Positions 1 through 8,307 are shown, counted from the stretch's first letter. The stretch is 43,664 nucleotides of DNA from CAJXNP01 sp050305935 (GCA_050305935.1 JBNLGG010000037.1:1-43664); one strand, 5' to 3'. Program-made: numbers and translations. Notes: generated by a model not told the origin, from the sequence alone.

Positions 1-380
1 TAGCTATTAATTAGATATTCTATAATGTGGTGTTGCAAAATGTGAATCGTGTTTGGAGTCAGTTGAAATCCACGCCCTTTATTAACAACATTTTCATTGA
101 CTATTGAAGTTACCTTGAGTTCTCCAATGCGATCAAATTTCGTTTTATAGTGATTAGCAAGTCGAAATTCACCTCGTTCATGAATGACTTTTTCTTTATT
201 CAGAAAAAATTGTCTTGCATTGAATGTTAGGGCAATAATTGCAATAATAGCTGTCGAAAGAGTCGCAATATTTAAGATATCAATTCTCTCCCACTCAAAC
301 AGTTTGTAGACATATGTCGCCCCAATCACGACAACTGCTGTTAATAGTATTACAATGGATATTTGAAGGAATTTTTTCAT
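1..380 (-). CDS. Partial hypothetical membrane protein (C-terminus off the window)
   Basis: An open frame starts with ATG at 378-380 on the minus strand and runs without a stop to the left edge, giving 126 visible codons. The N-terminus begins MKKFLQISIVILLTAVVVIG, a hydrophobic segment of about 20 residues. A second hydrophobic stretch at about residues 38-55 (LNIATLSTAIIAIIALTF) is followed by a soluble, charged region. The pattern is a two-helix membrane anchor with a cytoplasmic tail. I do not recognise the family. Two perfect inverted repeats lie just upstream. The frame is consistent over its whole length, so a real gene is likely, but its function cannot be stated. Confidence 0.7.
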   Translation of the reverse strand, partial: MKKFLQISIVILLTAVVVIGATYVYKLFEWERIDILNIATLSTAIIAIIALTFNARQFFLNKEKVIHERGEFRLANHYKTKFDRIGELKVTSIVNENVVNKGRGFQLTPNTIHILQHHIIEYLINS

Positions 381-408
381 GAGGAAGAAATGAATGCCAA
401 CGATTCGC

Positions 409-456
409 TATCAGCATCAGTGCTGATACTACTATATCATATTTCCGAATATAGTA
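409..456. repeat. Two adjacent perfect inverted repeats upstream of the edge gene
   Basis: The first is an 8-bp stem with a 4-base loop: TATCAGCA (409-416) pairs with TGCTGATA (421-428). The second is an 8-bp stem with an 11-base loop: TACTATAT (430-437) pairs with ATATAGTA (449-456). They sit about 30-75 bases upstream of the ATG at 380 (minus strand). They could be operators or RNA hairpins in the leader. No U-tract follows, so they are not typical terminators. Confidence 0.5.
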
Positions 457-589
457 AATCTAATGAAATTTGAATGGGTACAAATGGCTTAGGAACATGC
501 CATCTTCAGGTGTGATTGGATTATGCACCTAGATTTAAACCACCAAAGAAAGGAGGATGAAAGGATTTCCCCTCCCATCCTGATAATTC

Positions 590-1774
590 TTATTTCAAAA
601 CTGCAATGCCTGGTAATTCTTTGCCTTCCATGTATTCCAGCAAAGCACCGCCGCCAGTGGAGACGTAAGAAACTTTGTCGCCGTAACCAAGGGTATTCAC
701 CGCCGCCGCAGAGTCACCTCCACCGATCAATGAGAATCCGCCTTTCGCAGTCGCGTTTACCACCGCTTCCGCTACTTTCTTGGTGCCATTAGCGAAATTG
801 AACATTTCAAACACACCCATCGGGCCGTTCCATAGAATGGTTTTCGATGATTCGATTACTTTTACAAATTCCACCACGGCTTTCGGTCCGATATCCAGTC
901 CCATGTAGCCGTCCTTGATGTTCATATTGTCGGCCACGTCTGTGTTGGCATTATTGTCAAAAGCATCTGCCACGATTGAATCAACCGGAAGAACCAGGTT
1001 TACTCCTTTGTCCTTTGCTTTCTGGATCAGGCTAAGCGCCAGGTCCAGTTTATCAGCTTCTACCAATGAATTTCCTATGTTTCCACCTTGCGCTTTGAAG
1101 AAGGTATAGGCCATACCACCGCCGATCAGCAGGTTATCCACGCGGTCAAGCAGGTTTTCTATGATCAAGATCTTGTCGCTGATTTTAGCGCCGCCCATGA
1201 TGGCTGTCAATGGCTTTTCGCCGGTTTTAAGTACTTTCTCGGCATTTACTAATTCAGCTTCGATTACTTTTCCGCAAATGTTGTCATCAAAAAATTGTGA
1301 AATAACGGCAGTGGAAGCGTGTGCCCGGTGAGCAGTTCCAAATGCATCGTTTACCCACACATCCCCGTGACCAGCCAGTTTCTTCGCAAACTCGACGTCA
1401 CCTTTGGTTTCTTCTTTGTAAAACCTCAGGTTTTCCAGCAACAACACTTCGCCCGGTTTCAATGCTTCCGATTTTTTAGCAGCTTCTTCTCCGATGCAAT
1501 CGTCAGCAAATTGTACGTCTACACCAAGCTTATCATTCAAGTATCCAATGACATGCTTCAATGAGAATTTCTCTTCCGGTCCTTCTTTTGGCCTCCCCAG
1601 GTGAGACATCAGTATCACTGATCCGCCGTCACCCAATATTTTTTTGATGGTAGGCAATGCTGCCTTGAGTCTGGTATCGTCGGTGATTTCAAAATCTGCA
1701 TTCAGGGGAACATTGAAATCCACACGAATTAAAGCTCTTTTTCCTTTGAAATTAAAACTATCAACTGTCTTCAT
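590..1774 (-). CDS. pgk: Phosphoglycerate kinase
   Basis: It catalyses 1,3-bisphosphoglycerate + ADP to 3-phosphoglycerate + ATP in cytosolic glycolysis and gluconeogenesis. At 394 residues it has the usual bacterial length. Family signatures appear in order: RVDFNVPLN near the N-terminus, MSHLGRPK (about 56-63), LLLENLRFYKEE (about 111-122), GGAKISDK (about 193-200), LWNGPMGVFE, and the nucleotide-binding glycine-rich GGGDSAAAV followed by STGGGALLE near the C-terminus. It starts at the first ATG, just before MKTVDSFNFKGKRALIRVDF. The Sua5 gene lies 69 bp upstream in the same orientation. No strong terminator is seen at its 3' end, only a weak hairpin near 556-583. Confidence 0.97.
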   Translation of the reverse strand: MKTVDSFNFKGKRALIRVDFNVPLNADFEITDDTRLKAALPTIKKILGDGGSVILMSHLGRPKEGPEEKFSLKHVIGYLNDKLGVDVQFADDCIGEEAAKKSEALKPGEVLLLENLRFYKEETKGDVEFAKKLAGHGDVWVNDAFGTAHRAHASTAVISQFFDDNICGKVIEAELVNAEKVLKTGEKPLTAIMGGAKISDKILIIENLLDRVDNLLIGGGMAYTFFKAQGGNIGNSLVEADKLDLALSLIQKAKDKGVNLVLPVDSIVADAFDNNANTDVADNMNIKDGYMGLDIGPKAVVEFVKVIESSKTILWNGPMGVFEMFNFANGTKKVAEAVVNATAKGGFSLIGGGDSAAAVNTLGYGDKVSYVSTGGGALLEYMEGKELPGIAVLK

Positions 1775-1843
1775 AAGTATTAATTGTTTTTAAGTCAATC
1801 GGCCAATTATTTCCGGCCTCGTTTATTAGGTTTATTATTTAAG

Positions 1844-2803
1844 TTACTCCTGTTTTACCGCCGCCCTGGTCAGCCGGTCATTGATCGCCCTGCCGAGTCC
1901 TACTTCCGGAACAAGCTCCGCTAAAATGACATCCAGCCCCATTCCGTCGAGCTTTCTCAAGGCAAAAAATAAATTGGCTGCGGCTTCCTTTAAATCCCCG
2001 TCCTCCGAAAGCACAAATTGCCGGTCATTTTCATTCACATATTTGTGCTGAAAGGATAAAATCCCTACCTGCTTTCCGGCAAATTCACTTATCATCCGCT
2101 GAATATCACCCACTTTGATTTTCGTAAGAGGTGCATAATGACTGCTTAACATGCCCGGGGCCACCGGCTTGCTGTCACTGTGAGGTTTTATTTCCACTTT
2201 TCCGGCAATCTTTTCGATATCTTCCAATGGAATCCCACCCTGACGGTGGATGGTTACCTTTCCATCTTCAAACCCTACAATGGTAGACTCGATGCCTACA
2301 TGGCAGGCGCCGCCGTCTAATATATAATCGATCTTCTCACCCAACTGCGCCTGGACATGAAACGCCTCCGTGGGACTCACATAGCCAAAGGGATTTGCGC
2401 TGGGCGCAGCCACCGGATACTTCAGGCTTTTTAACAATTTTAAAGTCAAGGGGTGATCCGGTACCCTGACAGCCACCGTTGGCAATCCGGATGTGACGAT
2501 ATCCGGGATCATTTCCTTTTTCTCCAAAAGGAGAGTCAGCGGTCCCGGCCAGAATTTTTTCGCCAGTTCTTCGGCAATTTCCGGGAATTTTTTGACATAC
2601 TTTTTTACCTGGGTGATGCTGCTAAAGTGGGCAATCAGAGGATCAAAATAGGGCCGGTTTTTCACTTCAAAAATCCTCGAAACAGCTTGTGCATCAAGGC
2701 AATTTCCTGCCAAACCATAGACCGTTTCGGTGGGGATTGCGATGAGTTCTGATGAATCGAGAATTTGTTTTGCCCTTAAAATGTCTTTACCGACTATTGC
2801 CAT
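1844..2803 (-). CDS. sua5: L-threonylcarbamoyladenylate synthase, Sua5 type
   Basis: This enzyme makes threonylcarbamoyl-AMP from threonine, bicarbonate and ATP, the first step of the t6A37 modification of ANN-decoding tRNAs. The N-terminal YrdC domain is clear: IPTETVYGLAGN (about 22-33), KNRPYFDPLIAHF, and AAPSANPFGYVSPT (about 132-145). The 319-residue length and the extra C-terminal portion from about residue 210 (APGMLSSHYAP linker, then a Rossmann-like Sua5 domain) distinguish it from the short TsaC form of about 190 residues. It lies in the same direction as pgk, 69 bp apart, so the two may be co-transcribed. Confidence 0.94.
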   Translation of the reverse strand: MAIVGKDILRAKQILDSSELIAIPTETVYGLAGNCLDAQAVSRIFEVKNRPYFDPLIAHFSSITQVKKYVKKFPEIAEELAKKFWPGPLTLLLEKKEMIPDIVTSGLPTVAVRVPDHPLTLKLLKSLKYPVAAPSANPFGYVSPTEAFHVQAQLGEKIDYILDGGACHVGIESTIVGFEDGKVTIHRQGGIPLEDIEKIAGKVEIKPHSDSKPVAPGMLSSHYAPLTKIKVGDIQRMISEFAGKQVGILSFQHKYVNENDRQFVLSEDGDLKEAAANLFFALRKLDGMGLDVILAELVPEVGLGRAINDRLTRAAVKQE

Positions 2804-2907
2804 TCGATGCGGAAATCAAAACTTTCTGCGAAAGTATAATTTATAACTAAAATAAAAGGTGATTGAGATCAGAAATTTCTATTTTGGCACAAACAAACCC
2901 TATTATC

Positions 2908-3069
2908 ATGAGCAGAAAAACACGATTCATTATACGATTCATAGCCATTTTATTAGTCTTGGTGGCGGTCTTGATGGAGTTGGGAACGGTAAGTGTCAGC
3001 TTCCTGGCGGGATATAAGTTTTGGATGACTGTGCTGGGATTTGGCCTGTTATTGATCAGCTCGAAGTAA
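2908..3069 (+). CDS. Small two-helix membrane protein (53 aa)
   Basis: The frame starts with ATG at 2908 (MSRKTRFIIRFIAILLVLVA) and ends at TAA 3067-3069. It has a short basic N-terminus, then two hydrophobic segments at about residues 7-26 and 33-51, ending in LLISSK. A longer in-frame start at 2863 is possible but adds a non-hydrophobic leader. A strong hairpin terminator lies 3 bp after the stop, which supports real expression. I do not recognise a family. The opposite-strand frame over this stretch has no such support. Confidence 0.6.
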   Translation: MSRKTRFIIRFIAILLVLVAVLMELGTVSVSFLAGYKFWMTVLGFGLLLISSK

Positions 3070-3072
3070 AAA

Positions 3073-3101
3073 AAATGCCTGTCGGTCAAGGACAGGCATT
3101 T
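3073..3101. terminator. Bidirectional intrinsic terminator
   Basis: An 11-bp perfect stem AAATGCCTGTC (3073-3083) and GACAGGCATTT (3091-3101) encloses a 7-base loop. It lies between the stop of the small plus-strand gene and the stop of the minus-strand DUF1573 gene. The A-run on the left gives a U-tract to minus-strand transcripts, so termination is best in that direction. Confidence 0.85.
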
Positions 3102-3122
3102 ATATCAATTCTTTAAAGTATG

Positions 3123-4202
3123 TTAAGCAATAACTTTTCCCTTCAGCACCACTCGCTGCGCTGGGTGCTGAGGATCATTGGTATAGATATTTATTGACTT
3201 GCGCTCCGTACCTCTGCGGTTGGATGAATCAAATACTACTTTCATAGTAACGCTTTCCCCCGGCTTCAGGTCCTTTTTGGGCAATTCTGTGATCGCACAG
3301 CTGCAGGTAGATTTAGTTGCCCTGATATTTAATGGGCTTTTACCGGTATTAGTCAGCACAAACTCTCTAACTACTTTTTCACCCGATTTAATGGTGCCAA
3401 AATCGTATGACTCCTCATTAATGGAAAGACGGGGTGCTTTCGCCAGTTCTTCCGTCGTCATCGGGGGAAAGTATTCCTGGATAGAAGTCTGTACACTCAT
3501 CTCTTTTACATTGTCATTAGCTTCATCCGTTACGATGGAAAAATTGTCGATCACAGTACCAAAATCATTTTTTGCTTTGCCATCATATTCCAAAACCAGT
3601 TTCCCTGCGCTTTTCGCAGGAATGGTTTGAGGCTCAAAGCTGATTTTCATGTAGGCAGGCACGTCCTTCCCGGGTGTGAAGGCAATCGGGTGATCGCTGT
3701 CATTATACAAGTCGAATTTTTTTGTCACTGGGCTCTGCGTACTCACATCGCCCATATGAAGTGATTTATATCTCATACGGATATTGCCCACTTTCACCGG
3801 ATACTCCAAGTCCGGGGTTTTGTTTTTCGGATTGACCATGCCTTTAATTGTCAATCGCGTCACACTTTCCTCCGCATTGGAAGTAATAGTCAGCGTCTTG
3901 GTAAACGCCCCCGGTCGGTTTGCAGGATTATATTTGGCAACAATGTGGCCTGTTTTGCCTGGCAATACAGGCTCCCTGGTCCATGAAGGAGTGGTACAGC
4001 CACATGATGCCTTCACATCCTGGATCTGTAGGGGAACTGTTCCTTTATTGGTGAAAACGAATCGGTATTCTACCGGACCACCTGTTTCTTCTACCGTGCC
4101 AAAATCATGTGTGTCTTTAGAATATTCTATTTTGGCCGTTTGCGCCAGGGCTATTCCGGCTACCAGAATCCCCCCCAAAAATGTCAACACTGCCTTTTTC
4201 AT
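3123..4202 (-). CDS. Secreted DUF1573 protein with two domains
   Basis: The protein has 359 residues with a Sec signal peptide (MKKAVLTFLGGILVAGIALA, then Q). Two copies of the DUF1573 Ig-like fold are visible. The first is about residues 25-125 (HDFGTVEETGGPVEYRFVF, then ASCGCTTPSW). The second is about residues 255-357 (YDFGTIKSGEKVVREFVL, then STCSCAITELPKKDLKPGES). The paired cysteines in SCGC/TCSC are typical of the family. The middle region, about 130-250, is also beta-rich. DUF1573 proteins are common in Bacteroidota, with a presumed periplasmic or envelope location and unknown molecular function. A TAGATTTG -7 box lies 39 bp upstream of the ATG on the minus strand. Confidence 0.9.
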   Translation of the reverse strand: MKKAVLTFLGGILVAGIALAQTAKIEYSKDTHDFGTVEETGGPVEYRFVFTNKGTVPLQIQDVKASCGCTTPSWTREPVLPGKTGHIVAKYNPANRPGAFTKTLTITSNAEESVTRLTIKGMVNPKNKTPDLEYPVKVGNIRMRYKSLHMGDVSTQSPVTKKFDLYNDSDHPIAFTPGKDVPAYMKISFEPQTIPAKSAGKLVLEYDGKAKNDFGTVIDNFSIVTDEANDNVKEMSVQTSIQEYFPPMTTEELAKAPRLSINEESYDFGTIKSGEKVVREFVLTNTGKSPLNIRATKSTCSCAITELPKKDLKPGESVTMKVVFDSSNRRGTERKSINIYTNDPQHPAQRVVLKGKVIA

Positions 4203-4240
4203 ATGACGTTAATTTTTATTTCTGTTTGATTTAAGAATTA

Positions 4241-4248
4241 CAAATCTA
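4241..4248 (-). promoter_or_regulatory. -7 promoter box for the DUF1573 gene
   Basis: The minus strand reads TAGATTTG, a match to the Bacteroidota sigma-A -7 consensus TAnnTTTG, about 40 bases before the start codon. No good TTTG -33 element was found at the usual spacing. Confidence 0.45.
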
Positions 4249-4410
4249 CTAGATATAGTATACCTGTTTTGATTTATTTGTTCGCAAAACTTACAAAAAG
4301 TAAGCCAATATGTAAGTTTATTTATATAAATGGACAGGGCAAACCTATTTAAAAAAGACACCTAATGATAAATCAGGAAGAATTGCCTGTAAACAAATAG
4401 ATCTTTTACA

Positions 4411-4442
4411 TCTTTCCGAAAGCTTGGGGACTTTCGGAAAGA
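4411..4442. repeat. Strong 12-bp perfect hairpin in a gene-free gap
   Basis: TCTTTCCGAAAG (4411-4422) and CTTTCGGAAAGA (4431-4442) are perfect reverse complements around the 8-base loop CTTGGGGA. It lies in the 4203-5017 gap, with no convincing gene on either side within 200 bp and no clear U-tract, so it is not an obvious terminator. The two short overlapping frames across 4345-4551 have no family features. Confidence 0.6.
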
Positions 4443-4622
4443 TACTATGAAAGCGTTGGTCGATCCGTGACGAAAAACAAAGTTTTGAAACTTCGGAACA
4501 AAGTAATATAAGTATAAATGCGTCTGCCTTGTATAAATAGTTACCACCCACAGGGCTATTTCATTTAACTTTTGGAGCTACCTAACATATATGTATTCTT
4601 TTTTTAGACCGGTATTGAAGGG

Positions 4623-4873
4623 GTGTGCGACAAAATTCCCGTTTTATTCTGTTAAACAACGAAAAGCGCGAAATTCACAAAAAGAAAAATTGCAAAGCCA
4701 GCCTGCCGGACTGGCAGGCAATTTTCAATCCGTCGAAAGCCGGACAAGCTATGTCGAAGACGTTCGTTTTCGTGTGTTTTGCGTTTTTCGTTGTTAAAAA
4801 ATAGAATTTTTATAATTCTCTCAAGAAGTTCCACCTCTCAGGATCAGAGGTAAAAGGGTATTTTGTCGTACAC
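4623..4873. mobile_element. 251-bp nested inverted-repeat element (MITE-like)
   Basis: The outer arms are GTGTGCGACAAAATTCCCG (from 4623) and, read on the other strand, GTGTACGACAAAATACCC (from 4873), an imperfect terminal inverted repeat of about 23 bp. An inner pair follows: AACAACGAAAAGCGCGAAA (from 4655) against AACAACGAAAAACGCAAAA (read backwards from about 4795). The centre holds the palindrome GCCTGCC-GGACT-GGCAGGC (4701-4719), and a small hairpin ACCTCT/AGAGGT lies near 4832-4850. Flanks read GTATTGAAGG (about 4612) and GTATTTAAGG (from 4875), a possible 10-bp target duplication with one mismatch. No transposase is encoded, so a non-autonomous fold-back element is the best reading. 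Confidence 0.6.
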
Positions 4874-5017
4874 TGTATTTAAGGTGTGGTTACTCAAATT
4901 AATTGATTGATTACAATCCTGGGAAGTTTTTACCCTTAAATGAAATGGCCCTGCCACCACCCGCCATTTATTAGCCAATTCCGCGAATGTTTATTAAACT
5001 TGCGCAAAATTTAAATT

Positions 5018-5986
5018 ATGGCGCGAATACTTACCGGCATCCAGAGTTCAGGACGTCCCCATCTTGGCAATATTTTGGGAGCCATCGTTCCGGCAATTGA
5101 ATTGTCAAAAGATAGTAAAAACGAGGCTTTGTTTTTTATCGCTGATCTCCATGCCCTTACCACGGTAAAAGATGCCGCTCAGCGAATCGAAAACACCAAT
5201 GCCACCGCAGCAGCCTGGCTGGCCTTTGGATTTGACACCGATAAAAATATCTTCTACCGGCAATCGCGCATCCCCGAAGTCTGTGAATTGACCTGGTACC
5301 TTAGCTGCCTGACCCCGTACCCGATGCTGGCAAATGCGCATTCTTTTAAAGACAAATCAGATCGTCTGGCGGATGTGAACGGGGGGATCTTTTCCTATCC
5401 GGTGCTTATGGCGGCAGACATCGTGATGTATGATGCCAACTTCGTCCCTGTGGGAAAAGACCAAAAACAACACCTGGAAATGACCAGGGATATTGCTACC
5501 GCTTTTAACAATCAATACGGGGAGACTTTCGTCATTCCGGAAGAAAAGATTGATGAGCGGGTAATGGTCATCCCCGGCACCGACGGACAAAAAATGAGTA
5601 AATCCTATGGAAACACCATTGATATTTTTCTACCGGAAAAACAGTTAAGAAAAAATATCATGTCCATTGTGACAGATAGCACCCCACTCGAAGAACCTAA
5701 AAATCCTGACTCCTGCAATGTGTTCACATTGTATAGATTATTGGCATCCGATGATCAGGTGAAAGAAATGCGGGCAAAGTATGAGGGAGGTAATTACGGA
5801 TACGGCCATGCCAAGCAGGAACTCTTTGAACTGATAATTCAAAAGTTTGAAAAACCCAGAGAGCTTTTTAATTACTACATGGAGAACACCCAGGAGTTAA
5901 ACAAAAAGCTGGAAGCTGGCGAAGAAAAAGCCCGCGCCATTGGACTGGAAGTATTAAACAGAGTGAAGAAAAAGGTGGGGTACTAA
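5018..5986 (+). CDS. trpS: Tryptophan--tRNA ligase
   Basis: This class I aminoacyl-tRNA synthetase charges tRNA-Trp in the cytosol. At 322 residues it has the usual bacterial TrpRS length. The HIGH-type motif appears as GRPHLGNILGA at about residues 12-22 and the KMSKS loop as DGQKMSKSYGN at about 188-198. Other family landmarks are FIADLHALTT (about 40-49), LMAADIVMYDA and VPVGKDQKQHLEMTRDIA, the tryptophan pocket and dimer region. It starts at the ATG before MARILTGIQSSGRPHLGN. Its stop is 4 bp from the stop of the convergent downstream gene. Confidence 0.97.
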   Translation: MARILTGIQSSGRPHLGNILGAIVPAIELSKDSKNEALFFIADLHALTTVKDAAQRIENTNATAAAWLAFGFDTDKNIFYRQSRIPEVCELTWYLSCLTPYPMLANAHSFKDKSDRLADVNGGIFSYPVLMAADIVMYDANFVPVGKDQKQHLEMTRDIATAFNNQYGETFVIPEEKIDERVMVIPGTDGQKMSKSYGNTIDIFLPEKQLRKNIMSIVTDSTPLEEPKNPDSCNVFTLYRLLASDDQVKEMRAKYEGGNYGYGHAKQELFELIIQKFEKPRELFNYYMENTQELNKKLEAGEEKARAIGLEVLNRVKKKVGY

Positions 5987-5990
5987 TTAA

Positions 5991-6416
5991 TTACCCTGCC
6001 CTCCAGAGTTCTTCAATTTGTGCTTTGTCAATGATCAGCACTAATCGTACGGGATCCGGGACGAATACCATCCGGGTGTCGTGGTTCATATAATTATCCA
6101 CCTCCACTATTACGCCTTCTCCGGGGTATGGTGCATAAAGAGTTTTACCATTCTTTTCTTTGATGTAGTACTTTTTTGCCAGGTAGGCAATAGGTAAAAG
6201 AACATCACTCTCAGGACAAAACTCGTCATGAATAGCTTGTAAAACGCCTTCAAGGTATTCACCATAGGTGTCCAGGAAGTCATCCTCCATATCGTGAAGC
6301 TGCTCTTCCACGTCATCGTAGTCGTGACTGTTGTAATCCAGCCGGGCGAGCTCATTTCTTTTATTGATCAATTCTATTAAGTCGATATTGAGTTTTTCCT
6401 GGTCGATCTTTGCCAT
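5991..6416 (-). CDS. Conserved hypothetical protein (141 aa), acidic
   Basis: A soluble 141-residue protein with no signal peptide or membrane segment. The N-terminal half is strongly acidic and helical (YDDVEEQLHDMEDDFLD, about 30-46). The C-terminal half is beta-like and ends VRLVLIIDKAQIEELWRAG. A run with EFCPESDVLLPIAYLAKKYY is suggestive of a conserved core. From memory it resembles a Bacteroidota-restricted conserved hypothetical family; no function can be given. It is convergent with trpS, and the phosphohexomutase promoter lies divergently upstream. Confidence 0.8.
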   Translation of the reverse strand: MAKIDQEKLNIDLIELINKRNELARLDYNSHDYDDVEEQLHDMEDDFLDTYGEYLEGVLQAIHDEFCPESDVLLPIAYLAKKYYIKEKNGKTLYAPYPGEGVIVEVDNYMNHDTRMVFVPDPVRLVLIIDKAQIEELWRAG

Positions 6417-6495
6417 TGTTTTTTGTTTTTTGACCGCAAAAATTAAAAGTATTTTAAGAAGCTGAAAATTATTTCAAATAAATCTCATAAAAAGA

Positions 6496-6503
6496 TAAAT
6501 TTG
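6496..6503 (+). promoter_or_regulatory. -7 promoter box for the phosphohexomutase gene
   Basis: TAAATTTG matches TAnnTTTG. It covers the alternative TTG codon at 6501, which argues that translation begins at the ATG at 6537 instead. A TTTC lies about 20 bp upstream as a weak -33 element. Confidence 0.5.
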
Positions 6504-6536
6504 TTTCCAATAGTTTTTCACTTCAATAAAAATCAA

Positions 6537-8267
6537 ATGGACCAATCCGTAGTAAATAAAGCCCAGCAATGGCTTAACAGCAACATCGATCAGGAAGCAA
6601 AAAATGACATACAAAAACTCTTAGACGGCAAGGATGAAAATGAATTGATCGACTCATTTTATAAGGACCTCGAATTTGGTACCGGAGGACTCCGAGGCCT
6701 GATGGGGATTGGCTCCAACAGAATGAATAAATACACAGTGGGAAAAGCGACGCAGGGATTGAGCAATTATTTATTGAAAACTTTTCCGGGCGAATCAATC
6801 AGTGTGGCGATTGCCCATGACAGCCGAAACAACAGCCCTTTGTTTGCAGATGTGACTGCCTCGGTTTTTTCTGCGAATGGCATCAAAGTATTCTTCTTTG
6901 AAAGTTTACGCCCTACACCGGAGCTTTCATTTGCCATCAGGGAATTGGGATGTAAAAGTGGTGTGGTGGTAACTGCCTCGCATAATCCTAAAGAATACAA
7001 TGGCTACAAGGCATACTGGACGGATGGCGCTCAGGTAACGCCACCACATGATAAAAACATTATCGATGAAGTAAATAAAATCACCAGTTTCGATGAGGTG
7101 AAATTTAGCAAGAACGACGCCCTCGTTGAAATCATCGGCGAGAAGATGGACAGGAAGTACCTCGACCGACTAAAGACGCTTTCCATTTCACCGGAAATCA
7201 TTCAGCGGCAAAAGGACATGAAAATTGTCTTTTCGCCCATTCACGGAACAGGCATCACCCTGGTGCCAAAAGTCTTAAAGGAATTTGGTTTTGAAAACGT
7301 CCACATAGTTGAAGAACAGGCAACTCCCGATGGAAATTTCCCGACTGTAGTTTACCCAAACCCAGAGGAAACAGAGGCCATGTCCATTGCCCTGAGTAAA
7401 GCGAAAGAACTCGATGCTGATCTTATCCTAGCGACCGATCCGGATTCTGACAGGGTGGGCATCGGCGCAAAAAACCTGAACGGTGAGTTCCAATTGTTAA
7501 ATGGAAACCAAACCGCCGCCCTTCTTGCTTACTACATGCTGAATCAATGGAAGGCCAAGGGCAAAATAAATGGCAATCAGTACATCGTGAAAACAATTGT
7601 CACAACTGATTTACTGGAAGCAATAGCAAAAGAATTTGAGGTAGAATGCTATAATACACTTACCGGATTTAAATACATAGCCGAGATCCTACGAGAACAG
7701 GAAGGCAAAAAAGAATTTATCGTGGGCGGCGAGGAAAGCTATGGCTACCTGAGCGGTGACTTTGTTCGTGATAAAGATGCCATTTCTTCCTGCGCGATGA
7801 TCGCAGAAATGTGCGCTTTCGCTAAAGACCAGGGGCTGGGTGTATTTGACCTGCTGGCGGAAATTTATTCTAAATTTGGTTTCTATAAGGAGTCGTTGAT
7901 TTCTATTACAAAAAAAGGCAAGACCGGTGCAGAGGAAATCCAGGCAATGATGAAAGAAATGAGGGAAAATCCGCCCGTGGAGTTGGGAGGATCGAAAGTA
8001 GAAAATCTCATTGACTATAAAGAGGGAATGGAAAAAGATCTCATCAATGGATCAACATCAAAAATCCCTTTCCCTTCGTCTAATGTCCTTCAATTCATCA
8101 CCGAAGATGGCAGTAAGATTTCGGCGCGGCCGTCCGGTACCGAACCCAAAATCAAATTTTACTTTAGTGTAAAGGGTAGCCTGACAGATAAATCCTCATT
8201 TGACGCTACTTTGAAGCAGTTAGATCGTAAAATCGAAACCATTGTTAAGGAATTGAAATTAAATTAA
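6537..8267 (+). CDS. Phosphoglucomutase/phosphomannomutase family alpha-phosphohexomutase
   Basis: It interconverts hexose 1- and 6-phosphates, supplying sugar-nucleotide synthesis or glycogen and glycolytic flux. All four catalytic loops are present: the phosphoserine loop VVVTASHNPKEYNGY (catalytic Ser), the metal loop ATDPDSDRVGIG, the sugar-specificity loop GGEESYGYLSGD, and the phosphate-binding loop RPSGTEPKIKFYF near the C-terminus. About 576 residues from ATG 6537 fits the long PGM2-like subgroup. A TTG at 6501 in the same frame lies inside the likely -7 box, so it is not used as start here. Substrate choice (glucose, mannose or pentose phosphate) cannot be decided from sequence. An intrinsic terminator follows. 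Confidence 0.93.
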   Translation: MDQSVVNKAQQWLNSNIDQEAKNDIQKLLDGKDENELIDSFYKDLEFGTGGLRGLMGIGSNRMNKYTVGKATQGLSNYLLKTFPGESISVAIAHDSRNNSPLFADVTASVFSANGIKVFFFESLRPTPELSFAIRELGCKSGVVVTASHNPKEYNGYKAYWTDGAQVTPPHDKNIIDEVNKITSFDEVKFSKNDALVEIIGEKMDRKYLDRLKTLSISPEIIQRQKDMKIVFSPIHGTGITLVPKVLKEFGFENVHIVEEQATPDGNFPTVVYPNPEETEAMSIALSKAKELDADLILATDPDSDRVGIGAKNLNGEFQLLNGNQTAALLAYYMLNQWKAKGKINGNQYIVKTIVTTDLLEAIAKEFEVECYNTLTGFKYIAEILREQEGKKEFIVGGEESYGYLSGDFVRDKDAISSCAMIAEMCAFAKDQGLGVFDLLAEIYSKFGFYKESLISITKKGKTGAEEIQAMMKEMRENPPVELGGSKVENLIDYKEGMEKDLINGSTSKIPFPSSNVLQFITEDGSKISARPSGTEPKIKFYFSVKGSLTDKSSFDATLKQLDRKIETIVKELKLN

Positions 8268-8273
8268 TTATGC

Positions 8274-8307
8274 ACCCGTGAAGCTTTAATTTCACGGGTA
8301 TTTTTTT
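8274..8307 (+). terminator. Intrinsic terminator after the phosphohexomutase gene
   Basis: Stem ACCCGTGAA (8274-8282) and TTCACGGGT (8291-8299), loop GCTTTAAT, followed by a T-run at 8301-8307. It begins 7 bp after the stop codon. Confidence 0.9.

Noticed and set aside
523..792. Plus-strand frame antisense to pgk
   Set aside because: Proline- and arginine-rich shadow of a highly conserved gene; no start signal or family.
2847..3089. Minus-strand frame opposite the small membrane protein
   Set aside because: It runs into the terminator stem and lacks any promoter, whereas the plus-strand frame has a clear two-helix design.
4345..4551. Two overlapping minus-strand frames of 60-68 codons
   Set aside because: Both cross the 12-bp hairpin, have no family features and use shifted frames of the same DNA.
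4591..4834. Short frames inside the 4623-4873 element
   Set aside because: They follow the inverted-repeat arms on both strands and reflect repeat symmetry rather than coding.
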